Source: Flavobacterium soli DSM 19725
GTDB lineage: Bacteria; Bacteroidota; Bacteroidia; Flavobacteriales; Flavobacteriaceae
NCBI RefSeq assembly: GCF_000422705.1
Contig: NZ_AUGO01000002.1
Coordinates: forward strand, 186,001 to 250,000
Direction of reading: 5' to 3'
DNA length: 64,000 bases
Position numbers and translations under genes: made by a program. Every line of letters begins with the position of its first letter. Positions within the stretch are counted from its first letter, which is position 1. The notes beneath the pieces were generated by a model. It did no database searches and was not told the DNA's origin. It saw only the letters and a list, made by a program, of their open reading frames with translations. Shown here one piece after another: positions 1 to 6,843 of this stretch.

Positions 1-329
1 AGATTTTCCAGAATCCAAATACATGAACTGCAGTGTATATGCGGAATATTAAGTGAAACAATAGCCGTCGTATCTTCTCGAAACTCAAGAAGTTTTTCAA
101 CAATCTTTTCATTGTCTAAAAAATCATACTTTCCTTTAATATCAAGTGGAGTCGCTCCTGGCGATTGCTCAAAATCATAATAGCAAGTAAGATCATTTAA
201 GCTAAAAATTTCATACACGGTCTTGCAACCCTGACAGCAAAAATTTAATTCTTCAAAAATAATCTCCTCTTCTTTTATAATAGTAAGTCCACAGTGAAAA
301 CAATTCTGTGTGTCCATAACTTTGCTCAT
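1..329 (-). CDS. ccoI: Heavy-metal P-type ATPase, FixI/CcoI type (N-terminal fragment)
   Basis: This is the N-terminal end of a copper-type P1B ATPase; the rest lies beyond the left edge. The reverse strand reads through a Cys-rich segment with CFHCG near residues 10-14 and FCCQGCKTVY further on, then a heavy-metal-associated domain with the metal site CSSCIWILEN. This combination of an extra Cys-rich N-terminal domain plus an HMA domain is typical of FixI/CcoI, the inner-membrane ATPase that supplies copper for cbb3 oxidase assembly. It is divergent from a Crp/Fnr regulator, which fits oxygen-linked control. The start is either the ATG at 329 or the one at 317; neither has a clear ribosome site. 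The P-type core motifs are outside the window, so the family call rests on the N-terminus only. Confidence 0.8.
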   Translation of the reverse strand, partial: MSKVMDTQNCFHCGLTIIKEEEIIFEELNFCCQGCKTVYEIFSLNDLTCYYDFEQSPGATPLDIKGKYDFLDNEKIVEKLLEFREDTTAIVSLNIPHIHCSSCIWILEN

Positions 330-369
330 TTACCTGAAGCAAAGTTCTTGTATGTGTGAGAATTATAAT

Positions 370-383
370 ATGATAATTGTCAT
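370..383. promoter_or_regulatory. Candidate Fnr/Crp operator
   Basis: The sequence ATGATAATTGTCAT is a near-perfect inverted repeat with one mismatched pair. It matches the TGA-N6-TCA half-site layout used by Crp/Fnr proteins. It lies between the divergent ATPase and regulator genes and sits upstream of two overlapping -7-like boxes. Binding is inferred. Confidence 0.5.
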
Positions 384-384
384 A

Positions 385-400
385 TAAATTTGTAAATTTG
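385..400 (+). promoter_or_regulatory. Two consecutive -7 boxes upstream of the Crp/Fnr gene
   Basis: TAAATTTG occurs twice in a row (385-392 and 393-400). Both match the Bacteroidota -7 consensus TAnnTTTG. No TTG at the usual 17-23 bp distance was found upstream, which fits a promoter that depends on an activator bound at the adjacent operator. Confidence 0.5.
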
Positions 401-423
401 TACACCTTAATACCCCTTTTTCA

Positions 424-1104
424 ATGAGCAAATGTGAACAATGTATCGTTAGAGAATTCAGTTCCCTAAAGGCACTCGGTAAAGACGAGTTGCTCAAAAT
501 GGCTGAATGCAAGACCTCAATGCAAGTAAAGAAGGGTGAAATTATCTTTGAAGAAGGAGAAAATGTGAATGGTGTTTTCTGTATAAAAGATGGTGTTTGC
601 AAGATGACCAAATTGAGCCAGAACGGAAAAGACCAAATCGTAAAGCTTGTCAAGAAGGGCGAACTCTTGGGACAACGTTCTATGATTAGTGACGAACCAG
701 CCAATCTTTCGGCAGTAGCGCTAGAGGATATGCAGGTATGTTTTATCCCCAAAAACGAAATCATGGGTTTCTTTAACCAAAACAATAATTTCTCGATGAA
801 TGTCATGAAAACCATTTGTGGCGATTTGAAAGAAGCGGATGATATTTTGGTTGGCTTGGCTCAAAAAACTGTTCGAGAGCGTTTGGCCTATACTTTATTA
901 TATTTAGAAGAAACCTTCGGAATTAATCCCGATAAATCATTAAAACTGCAATTGTCCCGTGAAGAAATCGCTGGTATGATTGGCACTGCTACCGAAAGCT
1001 GCATCCGTTTATTGTCTGAACTTAAAAAAGAGAATGCAATAGAGCTGATTGGAAAGAAAATCATCATCATCGACAGGAATAAGCTACTTCGAATAGCAAA
1101 TTAA
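424..1104 (+). CDS. Crp/Fnr family transcriptional regulator
   Basis: This is a 226-residue DNA-binding regulator. Residues about 20-140 form a cyclic-nucleotide-binding-type beta-roll, and residues about 155-220 a Crp-type winged helix, with the recognition region around LSREEIAGMIGTATESCIR. The N-terminus has Cys4 and Cys7 (CEQC), with further Cys at 29, 52 and 59. These could hold an iron-sulfur cluster as in Fnr, but the spacing differs from E. coli Fnr, so oxygen sensing is only an inference. Being divergent from a CcoI-type ATPase supports a role in the low-oxygen respiratory response. A candidate operator at 370-383 suggests it controls itself and the neighbour. Confidence 0.9.
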   Translation: MSKCEQCIVREFSSLKALGKDELLKMAECKTSMQVKKGEIIFEEGENVNGVFCIKDGVCKMTKLSQNGKDQIVKLVKKGELLGQRSMISDEPANLSAVALEDMQVCFIPKNEIMGFFNQNNNFSMNVMKTICGDLKEADDILVGLAQKTVRERLAYTLLYLEETFGINPDKSLKLQLSREEIAGMIGTATESCIRLLSELKKENAIELIGKKIIIIDRNKLLRIAN

Positions 1105-1195
1105 GAATCCTATAACCTTTTATTACAATCGTATAAAATTTTCCTTTATGAAATCTTGAACTTTGATAGGAATTAAATTCTAAAAATCAAACGTC

Positions 1196-1513
1196 ATGGA
1201 AGATTTACGTAAAGAAGACAGCAAGGAACAATTAAAAGGGTTTAGTACAGAAAGTAATCCACTTGATACTTCTGTGGATGGAATTGCCGAAGATGAGACA
1301 ACCGGAAGCAGTTACACTGAAGCCGAGAGAGATACTAAAGATGCGATAAACACAGATTATCCAGCCGATGCTCAACATAGAGGTAGTCGTGAACTCATCG
1401 ATAAATACAACATCAATGACCAAGCCCACTCCGACAGTAGCAAGGATGATTTTGTGAAAACAATATCCAACAATAATCACGCTGACGGTTCTAAGAATAA
1501 AGGAGAGGAATAA
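1196..1513 (+). CDS. Small acidic hydrophilic protein, function unknown
   Basis: This 105-residue protein is rich in Asp, Glu, Ser, Thr and Asn and has no hydrophobic segment, signal peptide or recognisable domain. It is probably disordered in solution. The start ATG at 1196 follows an AT-rich leader, and the frame runs to within a few bases of the convergent GNAT gene. The opposite-strand frame over the same bases is less convincing because it has odd composition and no family resemblance. It might be a stress-type hydrophilin, but nothing in the sequence proves that. Confidence 0.6.
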   Translation: MEDLRKEDSKEQLKGFSTESNPLDTSVDGIAEDETTGSSYTEAERDTKDAINTDYPADAQHRGSRELIDKYNINDQAHSDSSKDDFVKTISNNNHADGSKNKGEE

Positions 1514-1516
1514 GAT

Positions 1517-2665
1517 TTATTTGAAAGGATTTCGTTCTTGCCATTCGGTTTTTGGTTCCAAATAATCAAAGATGACATCCATTTTCTTATTGATGAGCGA
1601 ATTACTGTGTTGGATGTAACCATACATAGCTACCGGTTTTGCTCCAACAGAACTCTTGATTTCCAAAGCTGTTCTGGCAAAAACAATTTCCTTGAAACCT
1701 TTGTTGATGGAATAGGCTACCATATCATATAGCATATTCAGATAAAGCATTTTTTCGCGTTGAATGGTTTCGTCATATCCAAGAAAATAAGTGTCCATTG
1801 AAGTTCCGTTTTTAATCAAGGTATTGAATCCAATCAGCTTTTCATCAATAAAATAGCCATAAAATAAGAATTTATCTTTCAGCATTTCCTTGAAAACCCT
1901 AAAGTGGTTTTTAGCTAGAAAAAAAGTATTAAATGGGGCATTCTTGGCTACGTGAAAATATAAATCATAAATAGTATCTTCATATTTAATGATATCTTCG
2001 AGATTCATTTTACGTTTTTCGATACCTTCTGCTTTCTTTCTGCTTCGTTTGTATTGATCGCGATATTTCTTGCTAAGATTAGCTATATAATCATCAAAAC
2101 ACGACCAACTTTCCTTGATTTCGAAAATCATATTAGGCTGTATGTAAAATTTATAATGGTCTTTGAATCCAATATTTTCAAAGTCGGTGATTTCTTCATC
2201 TGTAAAATCCTTGAATGAAGTGAGGTGTACTTTCTTTCCTTTTTTCTTAAAGACAAGGTGCAAGGCATCCGAAGCTTTTTTTAAACCTTTCAAAGCATCC
2301 TTTTGATTGATTTCATCTAAGAAAATAAAAGCATTTTGTCCTGTCAGCATATTGTTTCCCATGAACAAAACATGCGAACTGAAATTCTTAAAGATGAAAT
2401 TCCGAACAGATGTTTTTACGCAGCGGTCTCTTTCTCCAAACGACTTTAATTGATTGACATCTAGAAATTGAGATAACGCAATTCCAACGAGTTTTTCATT
2501 TTTAAAGAAGCCAATAAAATGACAGGTCATATTTTCTGGGCCAGATTGTTCCAGGACTTTAAGATATTCTTTCGAAAGGAAAATGTTTTCAATAGCAAGT
2601 TCATTCCAGTTTTCAGGAAGTTCCGCAGTTGAATTAAAGATTGTATAAGAAAGTGTCGTATTCAA
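1517..2665 (-). CDS. GNAT-type (FemAB-like) acetyltransferase family protein
   Basis: This 382-residue cytosolic protein has two related halves, as seen in FemAB/BioF2-like GNAT proteins. The second half, about residues 185-330, carries the recognisable Acetyltransf_6-type pattern, including KYRDQYKRSRKKAEG, a segment like FYGYFIDEKLIGFNTL and DTYFLGYDE. The substrate is not evident. The reading frame has no ATG until residue 46, yet the N-terminal part looks like coding family sequence (NWNELAIENIFLSKEYL). Translation therefore probably begins at the TTG at 2665. That start sits only ten bases from the hairpin that ends the upstream gene. The neighbour downstream converges on it. Confidence 0.7.
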   Translation of the reverse strand: MNTTLSYTIFNSTAELPENWNELAIENIFLSKEYLKVLEQSGPENMTCHFIGFFKNEKLVGIALSQFLDVNQLKSFGERDRCVKTSVRNFIFKNFSSHVLFMGNNMLTGQNAFIFLDEINQKDALKGLKKASDALHLVFKKKGKKVHLTSFKDFTDEEITDFENIGFKDHYKFYIQPNMIFEIKESWSCFDDYIANLSKKYRDQYKRSRKKAEGIEKRKMNLEDIIKYEDTIYDLYFHVAKNAPFNTFFLAKNHFRVFKEMLKDKFLFYGYFIDEKLIGFNTLIKNGTSMDTYFLGYDETIQREKMLYLNMLYDMVAYSINKGFKEIVFARTALEIKSSVGAKPVAMYGYIQHSNSLINKKMDVIFDYLEPKTEWQERNPFK

Positions 2666-2674
2666 ATCAAAAAA

Positions 2675-2700
2675 AATCGCTCCACAAAAGTAGAGCGATT
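2675..2700 (-). terminator. Terminator of the DUF1761 gene, overlapping the GNAT promoter region
   Basis: An 8-bp stem (AATCGCTC/GAGCGATT) is followed on the minus strand by eight T. The loop of this hairpin contains TACTTTTG, which matches the -7 promoter consensus for the next gene on the same strand. Confidence 0.7.
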
Positions 2701-2720
2701 GTAGTATAATTAAATGTTAA

Positions 2721-3197
2721 TTATTTCCATCCACAAAGTATGGCTCCCATTATGGTCATTACGACAACCCAATAACCGGCTGTGATGGCAACATATTTAA
2801 ACGATTTTTGCTCAAAAAGAGCATTAGTTGCGATAATAGGCAAGGCAATGAACAAAGCGGCCATGCAACCGTGTAAAGCACCGTGTTGGAAAGTCCTGAA
2901 TTTCTCTCCGTGTGTTTGCATGTACGTTAGGAAAGCCGGGTCAGTGACATCCCCACCAGCAAGTTGAGCAGCTCCAACTTGGTGTATTACCATAGTTGGC
3001 ATGAAAAAAGCTAACATTACAGCAAACACAAAAGTTAGTCCGAAGATTTTCGCCATATTACCTTTCTTGGCGCTTTCTTCGGTCATCCCGATTTCTCTCA
3101 TCCAAGTATTTCCGAAAACTTTTGGGTTATACCAGATAAAACCCACTACAAAACTTGATAATGCTGCCACAAGTATGGCTAAATAATTTGGTTCCAT
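2721..3197 (-). CDS. DUF1761 family membrane protein
   Basis: This 158-residue inner-membrane protein has four predicted membrane segments, near residues 6-24, 50-72, 103-125 and 135-155. It begins with the family pattern of a short helix followed by GFIWYNPKVFGNTWMREIG, which marks DUF1761. The function of the family is unknown. The gene is 112 bp downstream of the TetR-linked operon on the same strand and has its own -7 box (TACTTTTG at 3225-3232), so it is probably transcribed separately. Confidence 0.85.
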   Translation of the reverse strand: MEPNYLAILVAALSSFVVGFIWYNPKVFGNTWMREIGMTEESAKKGNMAKIFGLTFVFAVMLAFFMPTMVIHQVGAAQLAGGDVTDPAFLTYMQTHGEKFRTFQHGALHGCMAALFIALPIIATNALFEQKSFKYVAITAGYWVVVMTIMGAILCGWK

Positions 3198-3224
3198 AAA
3201 TAATTGTTTTTAGATTTTGTTACT

Positions 3225-3232
3225 CAAAAGTA
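3225..3232 (-). promoter_or_regulatory. -7 box for the DUF1761 gene
   Basis: The minus strand reads TACTTTTG, an exact match to TAnnTTTG. A TTG lies 23 bp upstream, at the long end of the known flavobacterial spacing range. The box is about 28 bp before the ATG. Confidence 0.5.
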
Positions 3233-3309
3233 AATAAATTTTATTAAAAAATTAACAATTGTTTATTTTATGGAATAGTTTTTTATTAACTATGTTTTTT
3301 TGCTGGAAC

Positions 3310-3540
3310 TTAAATAGTGTTATTTGTTTCTTCTTTAAAAAGATAAGCAACTAATCTTTCAATTCGGGGTGCAATGATTAGGATGGCTGGAATAGCAATC
3401 GTATAGGACAAAAGCCACGATTTAATCCAAATCCTAAAGAATTTTTCGGTGAAGCCTATATTAATTGCTATCAATAAAAATGAAATAATACAGGTTGTGA
3501 TTACCCCCATAATCATTGCAAAAGCTATTTTTCGTTTCAT
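3310..3540 (-). CDS. DUF2798 family small membrane protein
   Basis: This 76-residue protein has two membrane helices, about residues 7-27 and 40-62, joined by a short basic turn, which is the DUF2798 layout. Its ATG overlaps the stop of the upstream thioesterase gene by 4 bp, so the two are translationally coupled. It belongs to the operon headed by the SDR gene and under the TetR-type regulator. Its function is unknown. Confidence 0.75.
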   Translation of the reverse strand: MKRKIAFAMIMGVITTCIISFLLIAINIGFTEKFFRIWIKSWLLSYTIAIPAILIIAPRIERLVAYLFKEETNNTI

Positions 3541-3971
3541 TTGATGTCGGTCTTTAGTAAGTTGGTGTAGCCTTTTGCTAAAAGTTTTGATTTGTCAGCA
3601 TTCCATATTTCGCATTGGGCATTTACAATTTGCTTTCCTTTTTTATTGATGTAAGTTTCGGCAATGATAATGTCATTTTCCTTCGCAGAATAAAAATAAT
3701 CAATGGCATTGTTGATGGTGACATAGAAATGAGGTTCTCCATAACAAATCAAAGTTGCTCCAATGGCATCATCTATTATCGCAGCTGTGATACCGCCGTG
3801 TAACGTTTTGAATGGATTGGTCATTTCGTGTCGGATTGTATATTCAAATGAAAGTTTTCCTTCTTCAACAGCAATCATTTTGGGCTTTAGCCAATTCATA
3901 AATGGGGAAGGAGAGCTGTTAACTTCCTTCCCAATATGGCTTTTCAGGAATTCAAAAGCGTGGTTTTTCAT
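3537..3971 (-). CDS. PaaI-type hotdog-fold acyl-CoA thioesterase
   Basis: This 144-residue cytosolic enzyme hydrolyses acyl-CoA thioesters, by family resemblance. The PaaI/YdiI-type motif is visible as LHGGITAAIIDDAIG, with His58-Gly59-Gly60 and the acidic pair Asp67/Asp68 on the central hotdog helix. Its length is normal for the family. It lies 6 bp after the SDR gene and overlaps the next gene by 4 bp, so all three are almost certainly on one transcript. The co-encoded dehydrogenase suggests shared metabolism of a CoA ester or an aldehyde/ketone, but the substrate is unknown. Confidence 0.85.
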   Translation of the reverse strand: MKNHAFEFLKSHIGKEVNSSPSPFMNWLKPKMIAVEEGKLSFEYTIRHEMTNPFKTLHGGITAAIIDDAIGATLICYGEPHFYVTINNAIDYFYSAKENDIIIAETYINKKGKQIVNAQCEIWNADKSKLLAKGYTNLLKTDIK

Positions 3972-3977
3972 TATAAA

Positions 3978-4721
3978 TCAATTAGCATTCATAGCAATTA
4001 AAGCATCGGCTGGAGAAGAATGAAACAAGTCATAAATTGCAGACGTTTGGCCTACGTGAATCTCGTATCTGTTTTCTTCCAAGGCACTGAAAAGATCATT
4101 GGCAACTTGTGTTGGTGAAATTCCATTTTCGCCACCAATTTCTTTTGAAAAATCAGTGTTTACAAGAGGAGGCATTACTTCGAATACTTTTATGTTTGAT
4201 TCATTTTCTAATGCAATTCTTAATGTTTGTGTGTAAGAATGCAAAGCAGCCTTGCTTGCGGAATAGGTTGCCAATCTAAGTGTAGGAACGAATGCAACAA
4301 TAGACGAAACATTTACAATTGCAGCACTTTCTTGGCTATTTAGGATAGGCAATAATTTTTCCGTAAGCCTTACAACCGAGAGAAAATTTGTATTCATCTC
4401 GTCGGAAGCCTTTTCGAATGCATTTACGTTTGGTGCCAAAAGATTAAAATAGGAAGCACTTCCTGCATTGTTGATCAAAATATTCAAATTCGGAAAATCT
4501 GTTGAAATATTTTTAACTAATTTTTCTACATCCTGCTCGTTAGTAATGTCGCAGGTAATGGTCGAAACGTTTTCAAGTTTCGAGGCCGCTTGTTTAAGCT
4601 TCTCTTCATTCCTGCCGGTGATAATAACATGATTATCAGCTTGCGAAAATAATTTAGCGATTTCAAAACCTATTCCTGAACCGCCACCTGTAACCAAAAT
4701 TGTGTTTTTACTTGTTTTCAT
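3978..4721 (-). CDS. Short-chain dehydrogenase/reductase (DltE-like)
   Basis: This is a classical SDR of 247 residues. The Rossmann motif TGGGSGIG starts at residue 11, NNAG is at 84-87, and the catalytic set is Ser140, Tyr153 and Lys157 (YSASK). Arg37 after the second strand suggests NADP use, which is an inference. The region resembles DltE-type oxidoreductases. It is the first gene of the operon that continues with the thioesterase and DUF2798 genes. A TetR-type operator (4739-4754) lies directly upstream of its -7-like element, so the regulator encoded just upstream very likely represses it. Confidence 0.9.
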   Translation of the reverse strand: MKTSKNTILVTGGGSGIGFEIAKLFSQADNHVIITGRNEEKLKQAASKLENVSTITCDITNEQDVEKLVKNISTDFPNLNILINNAGSASYFNLLAPNVNAFEKASDEMNTNFLSVVRLTEKLLPILNSQESAAIVNVSSIVAFVPTLRLATYSASKAALHSYTQTLRIALENESNIKVFEVMPPLVNTDFSKEIGGENGISPTQVANDLFSALEENRYEIHVGQTSAIYDLFHSSPADALIAMNAN

Positions 4722-4724
4722 ATT

Positions 4725-4732
4725 TAAAGTTA
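4725..4732 (-). promoter_or_regulatory. -7-like box for the SDR operon
   Basis: The minus strand reads TAACTTTA, one base off TAnnTTTG. The TetR-type operator lies 6 bp further upstream, in the spacer between the -7 and -33 regions, which is a good position for repression. Confidence 0.4.
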
Positions 4733-4738
4733 TTTTAA

Positions 4739-4754
4739 TATACCAATCGGTATA
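4739..4754. promoter_or_regulatory. TetR-type operator, copy 1
   Basis: TATACCAATCGGTATA has 6-bp inverted arms (TATACC/GGTATA). A copy identical over 15 bases occurs at 5391-5405, upstream of the tetR-like gene. The layout resembles NemR-type operators with ACC-N4-GGT arms. It sits in the gap between the regulator and the SDR gene. Confidence 0.75.
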
Positions 4755-4771
4755 TTTTTAATTAAAAAAAA

Positions 4772-5356
4772 TTAGTATGTATTAATTTGTGTTTTCAATG
4801 AATCCATTAATAGTGTCAGATAATTCAATTTACCGGTTAATTTGGTAATCATCACGGCTCCTTCAATCATAGCAAGAATAGTCAATGCTGCTTCTTCTGG
4901 ATTTGTTTCTGGTTTAAATTCCTGCTGTTCAATTCCTTTTTCGATAAGATAAACAATGCTGTCTTTCCAATACATAAAAGCGTTCTTTGTAACTTCTTTT
5001 AATTGTGGATGTGTATCATCCGACTCGATTGCGGTATTTAAAATAGGGCAACCGCCTGTTGCAAATAATCTAGTAAAGGAGTTTTTATAAAGCTCAGGGT
5101 AAACAAGAAGTTTTTCCTTGTAGCTTTTTTTCTTGTCAACTTCGGAATTAAACAAGGATTGCATCTTCTTAGTATTGTATTCAAAAACGGCAAGAGCTAC
5201 TTCGTCCTTATTTTTGAAATTACCATAAACACTTCCTTTTGTAAGGCCAGTTGCTTCTGTGATGTCGTTCAATGAAGTTCCTGCGAAACCTTTTGTGTTA
5301 AAAAGGGTTGCGGTTTTCTCGATAATAAACGATTTGGTTTTCTCGGCCTTATTCAT
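4772..5356 (-). CDS. TetR/AcrR family transcriptional regulator
   Basis: This 194-residue repressor has an N-terminal TetR helix-turn-helix around residues 25-50 (SLNDITEATGLTKGSVYGNF) and a ligand-binding C-terminal half that includes GGCPILNTAIE, a segment common in the AcrR/YcdC-like group. Cys in that segment could serve as a redox or electrophile sensor, which is speculation. Identical operators upstream of this gene and of the SDR gene indicate autoregulation and repression of the downstream operon. The inducer is unknown. Confidence 0.9.
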   Translation of the reverse strand: MNKAEKTKSFIIEKTATLFNTKGFAGTSLNDITEATGLTKGSVYGNFKNKDEVALAVFEYNTKKMQSLFNSEVDKKKSYKEKLLVYPELYKNSFTRLFATGGCPILNTAIESDDTHPQLKEVTKNAFMYWKDSIVYLIEKGIEQQEFKPETNPEEAALTILAMIEGAVMITKLTGKLNYLTLLMDSLKTQINTY

Positions 5357-5384
5357 AATAATTAAATAATCTAAGATGATACTG

Positions 5385-5392
5385 CAAAATTA
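5385..5392 (-). promoter_or_regulatory. -7 box of the tetR-like gene
   Basis: The minus strand reads TAATTTTG, an exact TAnnTTTG match. It overlaps the end of operator copy 2 by two bases, so a bound repressor would block it. Confidence 0.6.
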
Positions 5393-5406
5393 TACCAATC
5401 GGTATT
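5391..5406. promoter_or_regulatory. TetR-type operator, copy 2
   Basis: TATACCAATCGGTATT is identical over 15 bases to the copy at 4739-4753 and differs in the last base of the arm. It overlaps the promoter of the regulator gene. Confidence 0.75.
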
Positions 5407-5499
5407 ATTTGCCAAATGTTTTAAGGTTTATTTTTGAATTATTTTTTTAAAGATGTTTACTGGATATATATTTTTAGGAGCGACAATAGTAATCTATGG

Positions 5500-5530
5500 T
5501 TGCTATCCATTAGAAAATGTACTACATTTA
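5500..5530 (+). promoter_or_regulatory. Promoter of the pterin dehydratase gene
   Basis: TTG at 5500-5502 is followed after 20 bp by TACATTTA at 5523-5530, one base off the TAnnTTTG consensus. The box ends 10 bp before the ATG at 5541. Confidence 0.5.
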
Positions 5531-5540
5531 GAATAAAAAA

Positions 5541-5819
5541 ATGGAAACATATACTTCAAAACAGGCAAAAAATGAATTGTCAAAGATAAAAGGATGGTCC
5601 TTCCGAAACGACGGGATTGAAAAGGAGTTTGAATTCAGGGATTTTGTGAAAGCCTTCGGGTTTATGACAAGGGTGGCGCTGTCGGCGGAAAAGGTAAATC
5701 ACCATCCCGAATGGTCCAATGTTTATAATAAAGTGCATATCAGATTGACCACACACGATGCCGGAGGCTTGACGGATAAAGATTTTGAATTGGCGCGAAA
5801 AATTGATGATGTATTTTGA
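5541..5819 (+). CDS. phhB: Pterin-4-alpha-carbinolamine dehydratase
   Basis: This 92-residue enzyme dehydrates 4a-hydroxytetrahydrobiopterin, recycling the pterin cofactor of aromatic amino acid hydroxylases. The family signature is complete: His54-His55-Pro56-Glu57-Trp58 followed by [16 protein letters not shown] with His72. The length is typical. It is not in an operon with the hydroxylase, but a matching hydroxylase gene lies at 35952-37712 in the same window, so the pair probably forms one phenylalanine-to-tyrosine route. Confidence 0.93.
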   Translation: METYTSKQAKNELSKIKGWSFRNDGIEKEFEFRDFVKAFGFMTRVALSAEKVNHHPEWSNVYNKVHIRLTTHDAGGLTDKDFELARKIDDVF

Positions 5820-5923
5820 ATAGGAATAACTAAGGTTTGTTAATGGTTTTATTTGTAGCGGTAAGGATTCAAATAGCTAACAAGTTTTTTCACGACTATT
5901 GTAGTAATTTGAAAATTATTATT

Positions 5924-6619
5924 CTATTTATACTTGCTCAAATCTAAATTAAGAATAGTGCCTACTCTGCTAAACTCTTCATTAATCTTTGCATTCAGGA
6001 TTAATTGTTCATTTTTTATTGGATGATTAAAAATCAACTGATGTGCATGAAGCATCATTCCTTTCAGGTCGTAATTTTCCAACCATAATTTATTTTGTTT
6101 ATTACAACCATGTGGACGACTTCCTAAAATGGGATGAACGATATGTTTGAAATGTTTTCGTAATTGATGCATACGTCCAGTTTCGGGAATCGCTTCTACC
6201 AAACAATATCGTGACGTTGGTTTGTTGTTAAATTCAAGTTCCACTTCGGCATTTTGCAAACGGTGAAAGTAGGTTATTGCATTTTGTATAATGTTATCAT
6301 CATTGGTTAAATCATAATCAATGGTTTGTTCTTCGGGTGACCAACCACGTAAAATGGCTAAATATTTTTTTTCGACTTCACGTGTGGCAAAACGATCATT
6401 CATAATTTTTAAAACCTCTTTATCCAAAGCAAATAACAATACACCAGATGTTTTTCGGTCTAACCGATGAATGGGGTAAACATGGCGACCTATTTGATTT
6501 CTCAATTCTTGAATAGCATACACTTTTGCATCGCGTGCATAAAATGATTTGTGAACCAACAATCCACTTGGTTTGTTAATTGCTATAATATATTCGTCTT
6601 GGTATAGGATTTCTAACAT
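5924..6619 (-). CDS. truC: tRNA pseudouridine synthase TruC (RluA family)
   Basis: This 231-residue RNA-modifying enzyme isomerises a uridine in tRNA (position 65 in the E. coli enzyme). The catalytic Asp54 lies in HRLDRKTSG. The N-terminus INKPSGLLVH and the later GRMHQLRKHF motif are those of the RluA family. The short length and absence of an S4 domain fit TruC rather than RluC/D. A -7 box (6624-6631) ends only 4 bp before the ATG, so the message is probably leaderless or nearly so. Confidence 0.85.
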   Translation of the reverse strand: MLEILYQDEYIIAINKPSGLLVHKSFYARDAKVYAIQELRNQIGRHVYPIHRLDRKTSGVLLFALDKEVLKIMNDRFATREVEKKYLAILRGWSPEEQTIDYDLTNDDNIIQNAITYFHRLQNAEVELEFNNKPTSRYCLVEAIPETGRMHQLRKHFKHIVHPILGSRPHGCNKQNKLWLENYDLKGMMLHAHQLIFNHPIKNEQLILNAKINEEFSRVGTILNLDLSKYK

Positions 6620-6623
6620 TTGG

Positions 6624-6631
6624 CAAAAGTA
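6624..6631 (-). promoter_or_regulatory. -7 box of truC, abutting the start codon
   Basis: The minus strand reads TACTTTTG, an exact consensus match. Only four bases separate it from the ATG, leaving almost no room for a 5' leader. Confidence 0.5.
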
Positions 6632-6672
6632 GAGGAGATTTCTATTAAAATCACTTTTATATTTTTTTATTT

Positions 6673-6762
6673 CTATGCCTCTCTGAAGTCTTCCAATTGC
6701 TTCAATGCTGTGCGAATGTCTCCAAAATTTGCAAACCCAACAATGAGGAATGAAGTTTTTTA
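6673..6762 (-). pseudogene. Possible C-terminal gene remnant
   Basis: On the minus strand a 26-codon open stretch encodes GFANFGDIRTALKQLEDF and ends in TAG, with an in-frame stop immediately before it. It reads like the amphipathic C-terminal tail of an enzyme whose remainder is missing. The parent family was not recognised. It lies next to the decayed tRNA unit, where rearrangement is evident. Confidence 0.25.
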
Positions 6763-6782
6763 AAAGTAATATAAAACAAAAA

Positions 6783-6803
6783 ACCTCATATTTCTATGAA
6801 GCT
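6783..6803 (-). terminator. Terminator duplicated from the tRNA-fMet unit
   Basis: This hairpin with a GAAA loop and a minus-strand T-run nearly repeats the one at 7124-7145, including the adjoining bases up to TTTGTAG. It now lies after the GIY-YIG gene. Confidence 0.55.
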
Positions 6804-6810
6804 TTTTCTT

Positions 6811-6840
6811 TGTAGTCCGCCGTGGCGGATAAGAGCCCTC
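6811..6840 (-). pseudogene. Remnant of a tRNA-fMet copy
   Basis: The minus strand keeps GGGCTC from the anticodon arm and CTACAAAG from the 3' flank of the intact tRNA. Between them is the palindrome TCCGCCACGGCGGA instead of the T arm. A closely related palindrome sits in the decayed copy at 7282-7295. Confidence 0.5.
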
Positions 6841-6843
6841 CGA

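Noticed and set aside
1232..1480. 82-codon minus-strand frame over the small acidic protein
   Set aside because: It is antisense to a frame with a good start and no competing promoter; hydrophobic composition follows from the complementary acidic codons.
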